Shown piece by piece: positions 1-7,271 of a stretch of DNA of 14,390 nucleotides; position 1 is the stretch's first letter, and every line of letters starts with the position of its first letter. This DNA comes from Acidobacteriaceae bacterium (GTDB taxonomy: Bacteria; Acidobacteriota; Terriglobia; Terriglobales; Acidobacteriaceae), in assembly GCA_030042915.1 (NCBI GenBank), contig JASHYS010000414.1:1-14390 (forward strand). Direction: 5' to 3'. Under the pieces are notes generated by a model, which had not been told where the DNA came from, did no database searches, and was given only the letters and a program-made list of their open reading frames with translations. The position numbers and the translations under genes are program-made.

Positions 1-2175
1 GTGCGGTATGTGAATCGCGATCCCGACGGGCGCTACAGCCTGACCAAGGCGATTATCTGCGACCCGCACCACGGTGTGGTCTTGCAGCATGTGCGCCTTG
101 AGGGAAACGAGGAGCTGTTACAGCGGCTGAAAGTCTACGCGCTGCTGGCGCCCCATTTAGGAGGCGGTGGTGGGGGTAACTCGGCCCGCGCCCTGGACCT
201 TGCCGGGCACAATGTTTTGCTGGCGTGGAAAGATCAGTGGTCGCTCACCATGACGGCCAGTTGCGGGTTTACGCGCATGAGCTGCGGCTTTGTGGGCGCC
301 AGCGACGGCTGGCAGGACCTGATGCAGAACTTGAAAATGGATTGGGAATTCGGGTCGGCAACGAACGGCAACGTGGCGGTGATGGGCGAGATCGACCTGG
401 GGTGCGACACGGGCGCAAACTCAGCGATTGTCGACAGCGCTTCCGCGCCCGGAGTGCGCGAGTTCACGCTGGCTATCGCGGTCGGCGAAGGACATCATAC
501 CGCTCTGCAAAAGATGATGGGCGCGCTCGCAGAGCCCTTCGCGGAGCAATCGGAACGGTTCATCGAGCAGTGGAGGCGGGCACAATATCCTGCGCAGCTG
601 GCCGGGAAGGCGCAGGATGGCGGCATGTTGTTGCGAGCCAGCCAGGCGGTCCTGCTGACGCACGAGGACAAGTCATTTCCCGGCGCGTTCGTGGCCTCGG
701 CGTCGATTCCGTGGGGGCAGGTGAAGGGCGACGACGACCTGGGCGGCTACCACCTGGTGTGGACGCGCGACATGGTGCAGACGGCTACGGCGCTGATGGC
801 TTGCGGCCGCACTGAAACGGCGCGGCGCGCGCTGGTGTACCTGACGTGCACGCAGCAGCTCGACGGAGGCTTCGCGCAGAATTTCTGGCTCGACGGAACA
901 CCCTATTGGCGAGGCAAGCAATTGGACGAAGTGGCGTTTCCGATGATCCTCGCATGGCGGCTCTGGAAAGCGGAAGGCCTGGGCAAATTGCACATGTTTC
1001 CTTTTGTTGAGCGGGCGTCGGGTTTTCTGGCGCGGAATGCCCCTATCACGCATCAGGACCGCTGGGAGGAGAACCCGGGCTACTCGCCCTCGACGCTGGC
1101 GGCGGTGATCGGCGCGCTGATCTGCGCAGCCGAGATGGCGCGGGCGTACGAGGCAGTGGAACTGGGGCAGTTTCTCGAAGAGTACGCCGACTGGATCGAG
1201 GGGCATCTCGAAGATTGGACGGTGACCAATAATGGCGTACTGCTGCCTGAGGTGAAGCGGCACTATATGCGCATCCGCCCGCCGCAGTGCGGCGAGGCCT
1301 ACGCGCGCGAGGACTGCGCGAAGGAACTGATCGTCTTGACCAACCAGCAGCCGGGAGCGCAGACGGAATTTGAAGCGCGCGCGATTATCGACGCGGGCTT
1401 TTTGGAGCTTGTCCGCTACGGGGTGCGCCGCGCCGACGATCCGCTCATCGTGGATTCGCTGAAGGTGGTAGATGCGGTGCTCAAGCGCGACCTGCCGCAG
1501 GGGCCCGGATGGTTGCGTTACAACCATGATGGCTACGGGCAACGCCCGGATGGCGGACCTTATCAAGGATGGGGCCAGGGGCGCGTGTGGCCGCTGCTGA
1601 CCGGCGAGCGTGCGCACTACGAGTTCGCGGCTGGACGCGACATTAGCCCGCTCATCAAGACTTACGAACGGTTTGCGACGCCAGGCCAACTGCTTCCTGA
1701 GCAAGTGTGGGATGAGGGCGATTGTCCGGCGCACCCTTATTTGAAGAAGGGAAAGCCCGCGGGATCGGCGGTGCCGCTGGTGTGGGCGCACGCTGAGTAT
1801 CTCAAGCTGCTGCGCTCGGCGCTCGACGGCAAGGTCTTCGATCGCATCGAACCGGTGTACCAGCGCTATTGCCAGCCTGAAGGACGCAAACTGCGCCGGC
1901 GCGGGTTGGAGATTCACAGCCGCAGGCGGCCGATTCAGAGAATGGATGCAGGCAGCACCCTGCGCATCCTTGACGACGCCTTCTTTGAAGCACGATGGAC
2001 CGACGACGGCTGGAAGACGGTGAAATCGACGGAAAGCCGCGGCCTGGGCAGCGCGGGGTTCAGCGCCGATCTCGTGCCTGCACCCGGCTCGAGCGAATTG
2101 GAATGGACGCTGCACTGGCCGGAGCGGAACGCCTGGCTTGGATACAATGTGAAGGTCAAGATCGATGCGCCGTGA
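1..2175 (+). CDS. GH15 glucoamylase (glucan 1,4-alpha-glucosidase), 5' partial
   Basis: Releases glucose from the non-reducing ends of alpha-glucans by inverting hydrolysis. The visible 724 residues contain the late part of the N-terminal beta-sandwich domain (about 1-180) and the (alpha/alpha)6 catalytic barrel (about 200-640). Family motifs are intact: VWTRD at 253-257, RWEENPGYSPST at 354-365 with the likely general acid Glu, GRVWPLLTGER at 527-537, and PEQVWDEGD at 566-574 with the likely general base Glu. A C-terminal extension of about 90 residues (GRKLRRRG to the end) may be a small beta domain. The first codon, GTG, is simply where the window begins: no ribosome binding site can be seen and bacterial homologues carry more N-terminal sequence, so the true start lies upstream. 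No signal peptide can be judged. It lies 50 bp before transketolase on the same strand, which suggests co-transcription and intracellular or periplasmic supply of glucose to the pentose phosphate pathway. Confidence 0.93.
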   Translation: MRYVNRDPDGRYSLTKAIICDPHHGVVLQHVRLEGNEELLQRLKVYALLAPHLGGGGGGNSARALDLAGHNVLLAWKDQWSLTMTASCGFTRMSCGFVGASDGWQDLMQNLKMDWEFGSATNGNVAVMGEIDLGCDTGANSAIVDSASAPGVREFTLAIAVGEGHHTALQKMMGALAEPFAEQSERFIEQWRRAQYPAQLAGKAQDGGMLLRASQAVLLTHEDKSFPGAFVASASIPWGQVKGDDDLGGYHLVWTRDMVQTATALMACGRTETARRALVYLTCTQQLDGGFAQNFWLDGTPYWRGKQLDEVAFPMILAWRLWKAEGLGKLHMFPFVERASGFLARNAPITHQDRWEENPGYSPSTLAAVIGALICAAEMARAYEAVELGQFLEEYADWIEGHLEDWTVTNNGVLLPEVKRHYMRIRPPQCGEAYAREDCAKELIVLTNQQPGAQTEFEARAIIDAGFLELVRYGVRRADDPLIVDSLKVVDAVLKRDLPQGPGWLRYNHDGYGQRPDGGPYQGWGQGRVWPLLTGERAHYEFAAGRDISPLIKTYERFATPGQLLPEQVWDEGDCPAHPYLKKGKPAGSAVPLVWAHAEYLKLLRSALDGKVFDRIEPVYQRYCQPEGRKLRRRGLEIHSRRRPIQRMDAGSTLRILDDAFFEARWTDDGWKTVKSTESRGLGSAGFSADLVPAPGSSELEWTLHWPERNAWLGYNVKVKIDAP

Positions 2176-2225
2176 CGCGAGATTGAGTTTGCGCACACTT
2201 CGGAAAGGAAATTGCGGAGAATTTT

Positions 2226-4232
2226 ATGGCTTCAAGCATTGCGTCTCTCTCACTTGATCAGCTTTCGATCGATACCCTCCGTCTTCTGGCCGTGGATGGC
2301 GTGGAGAAGGCCAAAAGCGGCCATCCCGGAGCGCCGCTCGGTTGTGCGCCTATCGCCTATCTGCTCTTTCACAAGTTGATGAAGCACAATCCGGCGCACT
2401 CCAAGTGGGTTGACCGCGACCGCTTTGTGTTGTCGAACGGCCATGCCTCGATGCTGCTTTACGGAACGCTCTTTCTGTGCGGATACAAATTGACGCTCGA
2501 CGACCTGAAGAGTTTTCGCCAGTGGGGATCGAAGACGCCGGGGCATCCGGAGTACGGGCTCACCGATGGAGTTGAGGCGACGACCGGGCCGTTGGGGCAG
2601 GGATTCGCGATGGCAGTCGGCATGGCTGTCGCTGAGAAGCATCTGGCGGCGGTGTATAACCGTTCCCGCTTCGAGGTGGTCAACCACCACACCTATGTGC
2701 TGTGCGGCGACGGCGACATGATGGAGGGGATCTCGCACGAAGCGGCGTCGCTGGCCGGAACGCTGGGTCTGGGCAAACTGATCGTGCTCTACGACGACAA
2801 TCTGATCTCGCTCGATGGTCCCACGGCGTGGAGTTTTACCGAGGATGTGTACACGCGCTTCGAGGGCTACGGCTGGCATGTGCAGCGGGTGATGGACGGC
2901 AACGATCTGGAGGGCATTGAAGAAGCCATTGTGGCCGCCAAGGCGCAAACCGGCAAACCCTCGCTGATCGGGGTGCGCACCATCATCGGTTACGGCAGCC
3001 CGCGCGCGGGCACCAGCAAGGTTCACGGCGAAGCCATGGGTCCGGCAGACACAGCGGCGACGAAAAAGTTCTATGGCTTTCCCGAGGGTCAGAATTTCTA
3101 CGTCCCTGAGGACGCGCTGGCCAACTGGCGTCAGGCAGTAAAGCAGGGCGCGGAATTTGAGGAGACGTGGAACCAGCTCTTCGCAACTTACAAGACCACA
3201 TTTCCCGATCTGGCGGCGGATTTTGAGCGCACGCAGGCGGGAAAGCTGAAAGCGGGATGGGAGAAGTCGATTCCGGGCTTTTCAACGGAGAAACCCATCG
3301 CCACGCGCAACGCGGGCCAGACCGTAATGAATGCCATTGCCGCCGATGTGCCGGAGCTGTTTGGCGGCGCAGCCGATTTGACGGCTTCAACCAAAACAAT
3401 TTTCAAAGACAGTCCGCATTTTGCCGCCGATCCGCTGGGGCGCAACGTGTTCTTCGGCGTGCGCGAGCATGCCATGTGCGCAGCGGTCAACGGCATGGCG
3501 GTACACGGCGGTCTGCGGCCGTTCGGTTCCACATTTTTTGTGTTCTCTGACTACGCCAAGCCGGCGCTGCGCATTGGGTGCATTATGGAGGCTCCGTCGC
3601 TCTACGTGTTCACGCACGACTCGGTGGGCGTGGGCGAAGATGGGCCCACACACGAGCCCGTCGAGCACCTGATGGCGTTACGAGCGGTGCCGCACATGAC
3701 CGACTTCCGCCCCGCCGATGCCAACGAAACCGCGGCGGCCTGGCGGCTGGCCCTGGAGCGCGGCGGACCGTGTTTCTTCGCGCTGACGCGGCAGGATCTT
3801 CCCGTGCTGGACGCAGCTAAGCGCGACTTCTACGCCAGCGTGAGCAAGGGAGCGTACGTGCTCGAAGACGCGGCCAATCCGCAGGTGGTGCTGATCGCGA
3901 CGGGATCGGAGGTCTCGGTGGCGCTGGGCGCAGCCAGGCTGCTGGCGGGCGAAGGGATCAGGGCGCGCGTGGTAAGCATGCCGAGTTGGAGGCTGTTCGA
4001 AGAGCAATCGGCCGAATATAAAGCCGGCGTGATGCCGGCGAATGTGCCCAAGCTGGCGGTCGAGGCCGGGGCGACGCTGGGATGGTGGAAGTACGTGGGC
4101 TCCAGCGGTGACGTGGTGGGGCTCGATCGCTTTGGTGCTTCGGCTCCCGGGCCCGTGGTGATGCAAGAGCTTGGGTTCACGCCGGAAAATGTGGCCGCGA
4201 GGGCGAAGAGGCTGGTGGGGCCGCGGAGTTAG
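2226..4232 (+). CDS. tkt: Transketolase
   Basis: Thiamine-diphosphate enzyme that moves two-carbon ketol units between sugar phosphates in the non-oxidative pentose phosphate pathway. The 668-residue length is typical. The N-terminal ThDP domain shows SGHPG (31-35), SNGHAS (70-75), GPLGQG (121-126) and the ThDP motif GDGDMMEG (161-168) ending in the DDN around 190-192. The pyrimidine domain shows GVREHAM (411-417) with the catalytic Glu414, then [17 protein letters not shown] (462-478). The C-terminal domain is complete. The ATG start follows CGGAGA with a 5-nt spacer. It lies 50 bp after the glucoamylase and 124 bp before rpiB. DXS shares the fold, but the length and the SGHPG/DGPTHEP pattern indicate transketolase. 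Confidence 0.97.
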   Translation: MASSIASLSLDQLSIDTLRLLAVDGVEKAKSGHPGAPLGCAPIAYLLFHKLMKHNPAHSKWVDRDRFVLSNGHASMLLYGTLFLCGYKLTLDDLKSFRQWGSKTPGHPEYGLTDGVEATTGPLGQGFAMAVGMAVAEKHLAAVYNRSRFEVVNHHTYVLCGDGDMMEGISHEAASLAGTLGLGKLIVLYDDNLISLDGPTAWSFTEDVYTRFEGYGWHVQRVMDGNDLEGIEEAIVAAKAQTGKPSLIGVRTIIGYGSPRAGTSKVHGEAMGPADTAATKKFYGFPEGQNFYVPEDALANWRQAVKQGAEFEETWNQLFATYKTTFPDLAADFERTQAGKLKAGWEKSIPGFSTEKPIATRNAGQTVMNAIAADVPELFGGAADLTASTKTIFKDSPHFAADPLGRNVFFGVREHAMCAAVNGMAVHGGLRPFGSTFFVFSDYAKPALRIGCIMEAPSLYVFTHDSVGVGEDGPTHEPVEHLMALRAVPHMTDFRPADANETAAAWRLALERGGPCFFALTRQDLPVLDAAKRDFYASVSKGAYVLEDAANPQVVLIATGSEVSVALGAARLLAGEGIRARVVSMPSWRLFEEQSAEYKAGVMPANVPKLAVEAGATLGWWKYVGSSGDVVGLDRFGASAPGPVVMQELGFTPENVAARAKRLVGPRS

Positions 4233-4256
4233 CCACGCTGACGCGTCTTCGCAGAG

Positions 4257-4288
4257 TTGGAACAGCGGCGAACTGAGGGCTATATAGT
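4257..4288 (+). promoter_or_regulatory. Possible sigma70-type promoter for rpiB
   Basis: A TTGGAA box at 4257-4262 (4 of 6 to the -35 consensus) is followed 18 nt later by TATATA (4281-4286) or 20 nt later by TATAGT (4283-4288, 5 of 6 to the -10 consensus). This is the most AT-rich spot between tkt and rpiB. Initiation here would place the downstream 9-nt repeat array in the 5' leader. The spacing is on the long side, so this is only suggestive. Confidence 0.35.
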
Positions 4289-4291
4289 TTT

Positions 4292-4336
4292 TCTAACGCC
4301 GCTAACTCCGCTAACATCGCTAACACCGCTAACTCC
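4292..4336 (+). repeat. 9-nt tandem repeat array in the rpiB leader
   Basis: Five consecutive 9-mers of the form GCTAACNNC: tctaacgcc (4292-4300, one mismatch in the constant positions), gctaactcc (4301-4309), gctaacatc (4310-4318), gctaacacc (4319-4327) and gctaactcc (4328-4336). The following gctt begins a decayed sixth unit just before the GAAAGGAA ribosome binding site of rpiB. The first six bases and the last base are conserved while two positions vary. The function is unknown; slippage-generated satellite DNA is the simplest explanation. Confidence 0.85.
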
Positions 4337-4356
4337 GCTTTTGAAAGGAACTCATC

Positions 4357-4839
4357 GTGAAGTTAGTCATTGCTTCCGATCATGCAGGATTTGCGCTCAA
4401 GGAGGAGATGCGCGTTAGCCTGGCGAAGGCCGGCCACGAGGTGATCGACCTGGGAGCATACAAGGTCGAGGCCGAGGACGACTATCCCGACTACGCCGTG
4501 AAGTTGGGCGAGGCAATCCTGGCCGGCGTGGCTGCGCGCGGCATTCTTATCTGCGGTTCGGGAGTGGGAGTATGCGTGGCGGCCAACAAGATCCCGGGTA
4601 TTCGCGCCGGCATCTGCCACGATACTTACTCAGCGCACCAGGGAGTGGAGCACGACGACATGAACGTGCTGGTGCTGGGCGCCAGGATTATCGGATCGGC
4701 GGTTGCCCCGGAACTGGCCCACGCATTTCTGGGAGCCACGTTTCAGTCGCAGGAGCCTAGGTTCGAACGACGGTTCAAGAAGGTGCTTGCCATCGAAGCG
4801 AAATATCAATGCGGTGAGGGCTCCAGAAGCCCGGCCTGA
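4357..4839 (+). CDS. rpiB: Ribose-5-phosphate isomerase B
   Basis: Interconverts ribose-5-phosphate and ribulose-5-phosphate. The 160-residue protein is of the RpiB/LacAB type: an N-terminal ASDHAGFALK (6-15) with phosphate/substrate ligands, DYPDYA (42-47), and ICGSGVGVCVAANK (65-78). Cys66 sits where the catalytic cysteine of Escherichia coli RpiB lies, and the family HD segment (GVEHDD, 96-101) and NVLVLGARIIG are present. The C-terminal tail is slightly longer than usual and polar. The start is GTG, preceded by GAAAGGAA with a good spacer; no upstream in-frame start is better. It lies between transketolase and a HAD phosphatase and completes, with tkt and gnd, a ribulose-5-phosphate processing set. 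It may have its own promoter behind tkt. Confidence 0.95.
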   Translation: MKLVIASDHAGFALKEEMRVSLAKAGHEVIDLGAYKVEAEDDYPDYAVKLGEAILAGVAARGILICGSGVGVCVAANKIPGIRAGICHDTYSAHQGVEHDDMNVLVLGARIIGSAVAPELAHAFLGATFQSQEPRFERRFKKVLAIEAKYQCGEGSRSPA

Positions 4840-5030
4840 GCACGCTGATCCGGCCACGGCGGCCGGCGCCTTCATCTCCATGCAATCGGCGCGGTTTTTC
4901 ATCGAGTGCAGTGAGGGCTGTTCACATTCCAGGCAGGCAAGCGGCGCGAGCTCGACGTCACAGTACTTCGTGACGAAATCCCAACCATCGCGCAGTTCCA
5001 AAGCGCGCAGAGCGAGGAATAAAGACGCCG

Positions 5031-5669
5031 ATGTTCCCCTTCGACGCGATCCTCTTTGATGTAGGCGGAGTGCTGCTGACGAATGGTTGGGACCACGCGG
5101 AGCGCGCAGCGGCCGTGCAGCGTTTCGGCCTCGACGCGCAGGAACTCGACGCGCGGCACATGCAGGCAATGGCGGCATGGGAGCGCGGCGAGATCAACTT
5201 GAATGAGTATCTGGATGCGGCGGTTTTTTATCAGCCGCGCAAATTTACGCGCGAAGACTTCGTCGCGTTCATGCTCGAGCAGTCGAAAGTGCTGCCCGGC
5301 GGGGCGCTCGGAATCCTCGCCGAGCTTTCGGCATCCAACCAGTGCATGCTGGGCGCGCTCAATAACGAAGGGCGCGAAACCAACAATTACCGCTTTCATA
5401 AGTTCGGGCTGCGCAGTTATTTTAAGGTCGCCTTCAGCTCGTGCTACGTGGGGCTGCGCAAACCGGAGCCGGCCATGTACCGGAGGGCGCTCGATATTCT
5501 GGGCACGCCGCCCGAGCGGGTTTTGTTTATCGACGACCGCGAAGAGAACGTGGCCGGCGCCGTGGCAGCAGGGATCACCGCGATCCGGTTCACGGGCGAG
5601 GAAGCGTTGCGGGTGCAGTTGAAAGAATTGGGAGTGTTGAGTGCAGCGCTGTTAACACCGAGCTCCTAG
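5031..5669 (+). CDS. HAD-superfamily phosphatase, YihX-like
   Basis: A 212-residue HAD subfamily IA protein. Motif I is FDVGGV (9-14) with nucleophile Asp10; Gly12 replaces the usual second Asp, as in the E. coli glucose-1-phosphate phosphatase YihX, which reads DLGNV. Motif II is represented by LNNE (110-113), motif III by GLRKPEPAMY with Lys144, and motif IV by FIDDREENVAGA with Asp168/Asp169. The helical cap (about 20-95) includes WERGEIN, also resembling YihX. A substrate such as alpha-D-glucose-1-phosphate would fit a neighbourhood of glucan breakdown and pentose phosphate genes, but that is inference, since HAD specificity is poorly predicted from sequence. The ATG is preceded by GAGGA with a 12-nt spacer. 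It is separated by 191 bp from rpiB and 58 bp from gnd. Confidence 0.88.
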   Translation: MFPFDAILFDVGGVLLTNGWDHAERAAAVQRFGLDAQELDARHMQAMAAWERGEINLNEYLDAAVFYQPRKFTREDFVAFMLEQSKVLPGGALGILAELSASNQCMLGALNNEGRETNNYRFHKFGLRSYFKVAFSSCYVGLRKPEPAMYRRALDILGTPPERVLFIDDREENVAGAVAAGITAIRFTGEEALRVQLKELGVLSAALLTPSS

Positions 5670-5727
5670 CTACACGTTGATTTCTCCGGTTTTCAAAATT
5701 CCCAACAAGAGTCATGCGGAGGTTTTT

Positions 5728-6633
5728 ATGCAACTTGGAATGATTGGCCTGGGCAAGATGGGCGGAAATATGGCGGAACGGCTGAAGCTGGCCGGGCACC
5801 AGGTGGTAGGTTTCGATTTCGATGCCGAGGCCGTGGCGCGGCTTACGAAAGCCGGCAATTTGGGTGTTTCATCGCTGCAGGACCTGGTGAAGAACCTGAA
5901 GGGCCGCAGAGCCATTTGGATTATGGTGCCGCAGGGCAATCCTGTGGACGAGACCATCGCCAAGCTGGAGCCGCTGCTGAATAAAGGTGACATTCTCATC
6001 GACGGCGGCAACTCGATGTACAAGGACTCCATGCGGCATTACAAGGAAGTGACCGCGAAGGGATTCCAGTTTGTCGACGTGGGAACGTCGGGCGGGGTAT
6101 GGGGCTTGAAAGATGGCTACAGCATGATGATTGGCGGCGACAAGGATCCGGTGGAATATCTGACGCCGATCTTTCAGGCGCTCGCGCCAGCGCCCGACAA
6201 AGGTTGGGGGCACGTGGGCCCGGCCGGCTCCGGCCATTTTGTGAAGATGGTGCACAACGGCATCGAGTACGGCATGATGCAGGCTTACGCCGAAGGTTTC
6301 ACGGTGTTGGAGAAGAAGGAAGAGTTCCATTTAGATCTGCCGCAAGTCGCGCAGATTTGGCGTTTCGGCAGCGTGGTGCGCAGCTGGCTGCTCGACCTGA
6401 CCGCCGACGCTCTGGCCGGCAATCCCACGCTCGACGGCCTGCAGGCGTATGTTGTCGATTCCGGCGAGGGGCGCTGGACGGTGTTCGAAGCCATCGATCT
6501 CAATGTGTCGGCGCCGGTGATCACCGAGTCGGTAATCCGGCGCATCCGTTCGCGCGAGGAAAACAACTTCACCGACCGTATGCTGGCCATCATGCGCAAC
6601 GAATTCGGCGGCCACGCAGTCAAGAAGATCTAA
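5728..6633 (+). CDS. gnd: 6-phosphogluconate dehydrogenase, short decarboxylating form
   Basis: Oxidatively decarboxylates 6-phosphogluconate to ribulose-5-phosphate. At 301 residues it belongs to the short (about 300 aa) class rather than the long 470-residue class. The Rossmann motif GLGKMGGNM (7-15) is followed by Asp30 at the end of beta-strand 2 (VVGFDFD), where NADP-linked long enzymes have Asn-Arg-Ser, so NAD+ preference is inferred. Substrate residues are GTSGGVWG (119-126) and KMVHNGIEYGMMQ (173-185) with the family's catalytic Lys173. An in-frame TTG at 5677 would add 17 residues, but the ATG at 5728 has GCGGAGG five nt upstream and begins right before the Rossmann strand, so it was chosen. 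It is last in the plus-strand cluster, directly before a hairpin. Confidence 0.95.
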   Translation: MQLGMIGLGKMGGNMAERLKLAGHQVVGFDFDAEAVARLTKAGNLGVSSLQDLVKNLKGRRAIWIMVPQGNPVDETIAKLEPLLNKGDILIDGGNSMYKDSMRHYKEVTAKGFQFVDVGTSGGVWGLKDGYSMMIGGDKDPVEYLTPIFQALAPAPDKGWGHVGPAGSGHFVKMVHNGIEYGMMQAYAEGFTVLEKKEEFHLDLPQVAQIWRFGSVVRSWLLDLTADALAGNPTLDGLQAYVVDSGEGRWTVFEAIDLNVSAPVITESVIRRIRSREENNFTDRMLAIMRNEFGGHAVKKI

Positions 6634-6664
6634 GCCGCCGGCGTCTCCGGCGGCATCACTTTTT
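6634..6664 (+). terminator. GC-rich hairpin between convergent gnd and DUF2127 genes
   Basis: A perfect 8-bp stem, gccgccgg (6634-6641) and ccggcggc (6647-6654), with a 5-nt loop cgtct, begins immediately after the gnd stop. A run of five T follows at 6660-6664. It best fits a rho-independent terminator for gnd. It also lies just past the stop of the convergent minus-strand gene, so it could block readthrough in both directions. Confidence 0.65.
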
Positions 6665-7168
6665 GTGTGCACTGGCGCGACTGCGGGCGCGGTCGATGAC
6701 CACCCGCAGCAGGTAGAGGAAGACGAGAATATTGATGGTCAGCAGCCCGGCGCGGACCCAGGTCAGGCGGCGAATGATCTCGAAGATTTCCCAGGGCAGA
6801 AACGATGCCGTGATGGCGAGGGTGAGAAATTCGCCCCACGCTTTTTCGAAATAGAGGCCAATGCCTTCGGCCAGCGTGACGGTGGCGTAGCCATACGCAA
6901 CAAGGCTGAGGCGGCCCAGCGTGGGACCGTTGAGCAGCGACGCCTTATCAAGAATGAAGACCACCAGGCGCGACTCAGGATTGAATCGAAGATGATGCGC
7001 CACGGTTTCGATCTGGTCGGCGATGTCTTTGTGGAGCAGGCGGTGAATACCGATGCCGATGGCGAAAAACAAAAGCGCGTGGAGCAGCTTGTAGACCGCG
7101 ATGAGAAGCAGAAAGCGGTCGTGATGCGGACCTCCAATGCGGTCTAGAAAGGGAACGCGGCTCTTCAT
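6656..7168 (-). CDS. DUF2127-family integral membrane protein
   Basis: A 170-residue protein resembling the DUF2127 family of predicted bacterial membrane proteins of unknown function. About four membrane helices are visible near residues 19-41, 87-106, 113-131 and 138-158. The hydrophilic segment at 42-80 includes HKDIADQIETVAHHLRFNP. The N-terminal LLLIAVYKLLHALL and the middle FLPWEIFEIIRR are the parts that recall the family. The C-terminus is basic (RARSRASAHKK). The ATG at 7168 has no clear ribosome binding site. A possible promoter lies just upstream and the gene converges on gnd. No function can be assigned from context. Confidence 0.8.
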   Translation of the reverse strand: MKSRVPFLDRIGGPHHDRFLLLIAVYKLLHALLFFAIGIGIHRLLHKDIADQIETVAHHLRFNPESRLVVFILDKASLLNGPTLGRLSLVAYGYATVTLAEGIGLYFEKAWGEFLTLAITASFLPWEIFEIIRRLTWVRAGLLTINILVFLYLLRVVIDRARSRASAHKK

Positions 7169-7187
7169 GGCAGGAATTGGCTGCTGA

Positions 7188-7216
7188 ATTTAAGAGTAAA
7201 TGATCGAAGTCGGCAA
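7188..7216 (-). promoter_or_regulatory. Possible promoter for the DUF2127 gene
   Basis: Read on the minus strand, TTGCCG (7216-7211) and TTAAAT (7193-7188) are separated by exactly 17 nt, each matching four of six consensus positions. Initiation would fall near 7180, leaving a leader of only about a dozen bases, which agrees with the absence of a clear ribosome binding site. The evidence is weak. Confidence 0.25.
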
Positions 7217-7241
7217 GGAGCGAGTTGGCCTTTTGTTGCCA

Positions 7242-7262
7242 TCCCGCCTCTCGAAAGCGGGA
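7242..7262 (-). terminator. Hairpin downstream of the sugar-acid dehydratase
   Basis: On the minus strand, tcccgcttt pairs with gaggcggga around a 3-nt loop. Six outer pairs are Watson-Crick and the inner three include G-T wobbles. It sits about 10 nt past the stop of the minus-strand dehydratase gene. No T run follows, so it may be a factor-dependent terminator or an mRNA 3'-stabilising structure rather than a classic intrinsic terminator. Confidence 0.4.
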
Positions 7263-7271
7263 CTTGGGCGA

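Noticed and set aside
673..2196. 507-codon minus-strand open frame opposite the glucoamylase
   Set aside because: It is antisense to a gene with clear GH15 motifs, is Arg/His-rich without family motifs, and reflects the GC-rich codon bias of the plus-strand gene.
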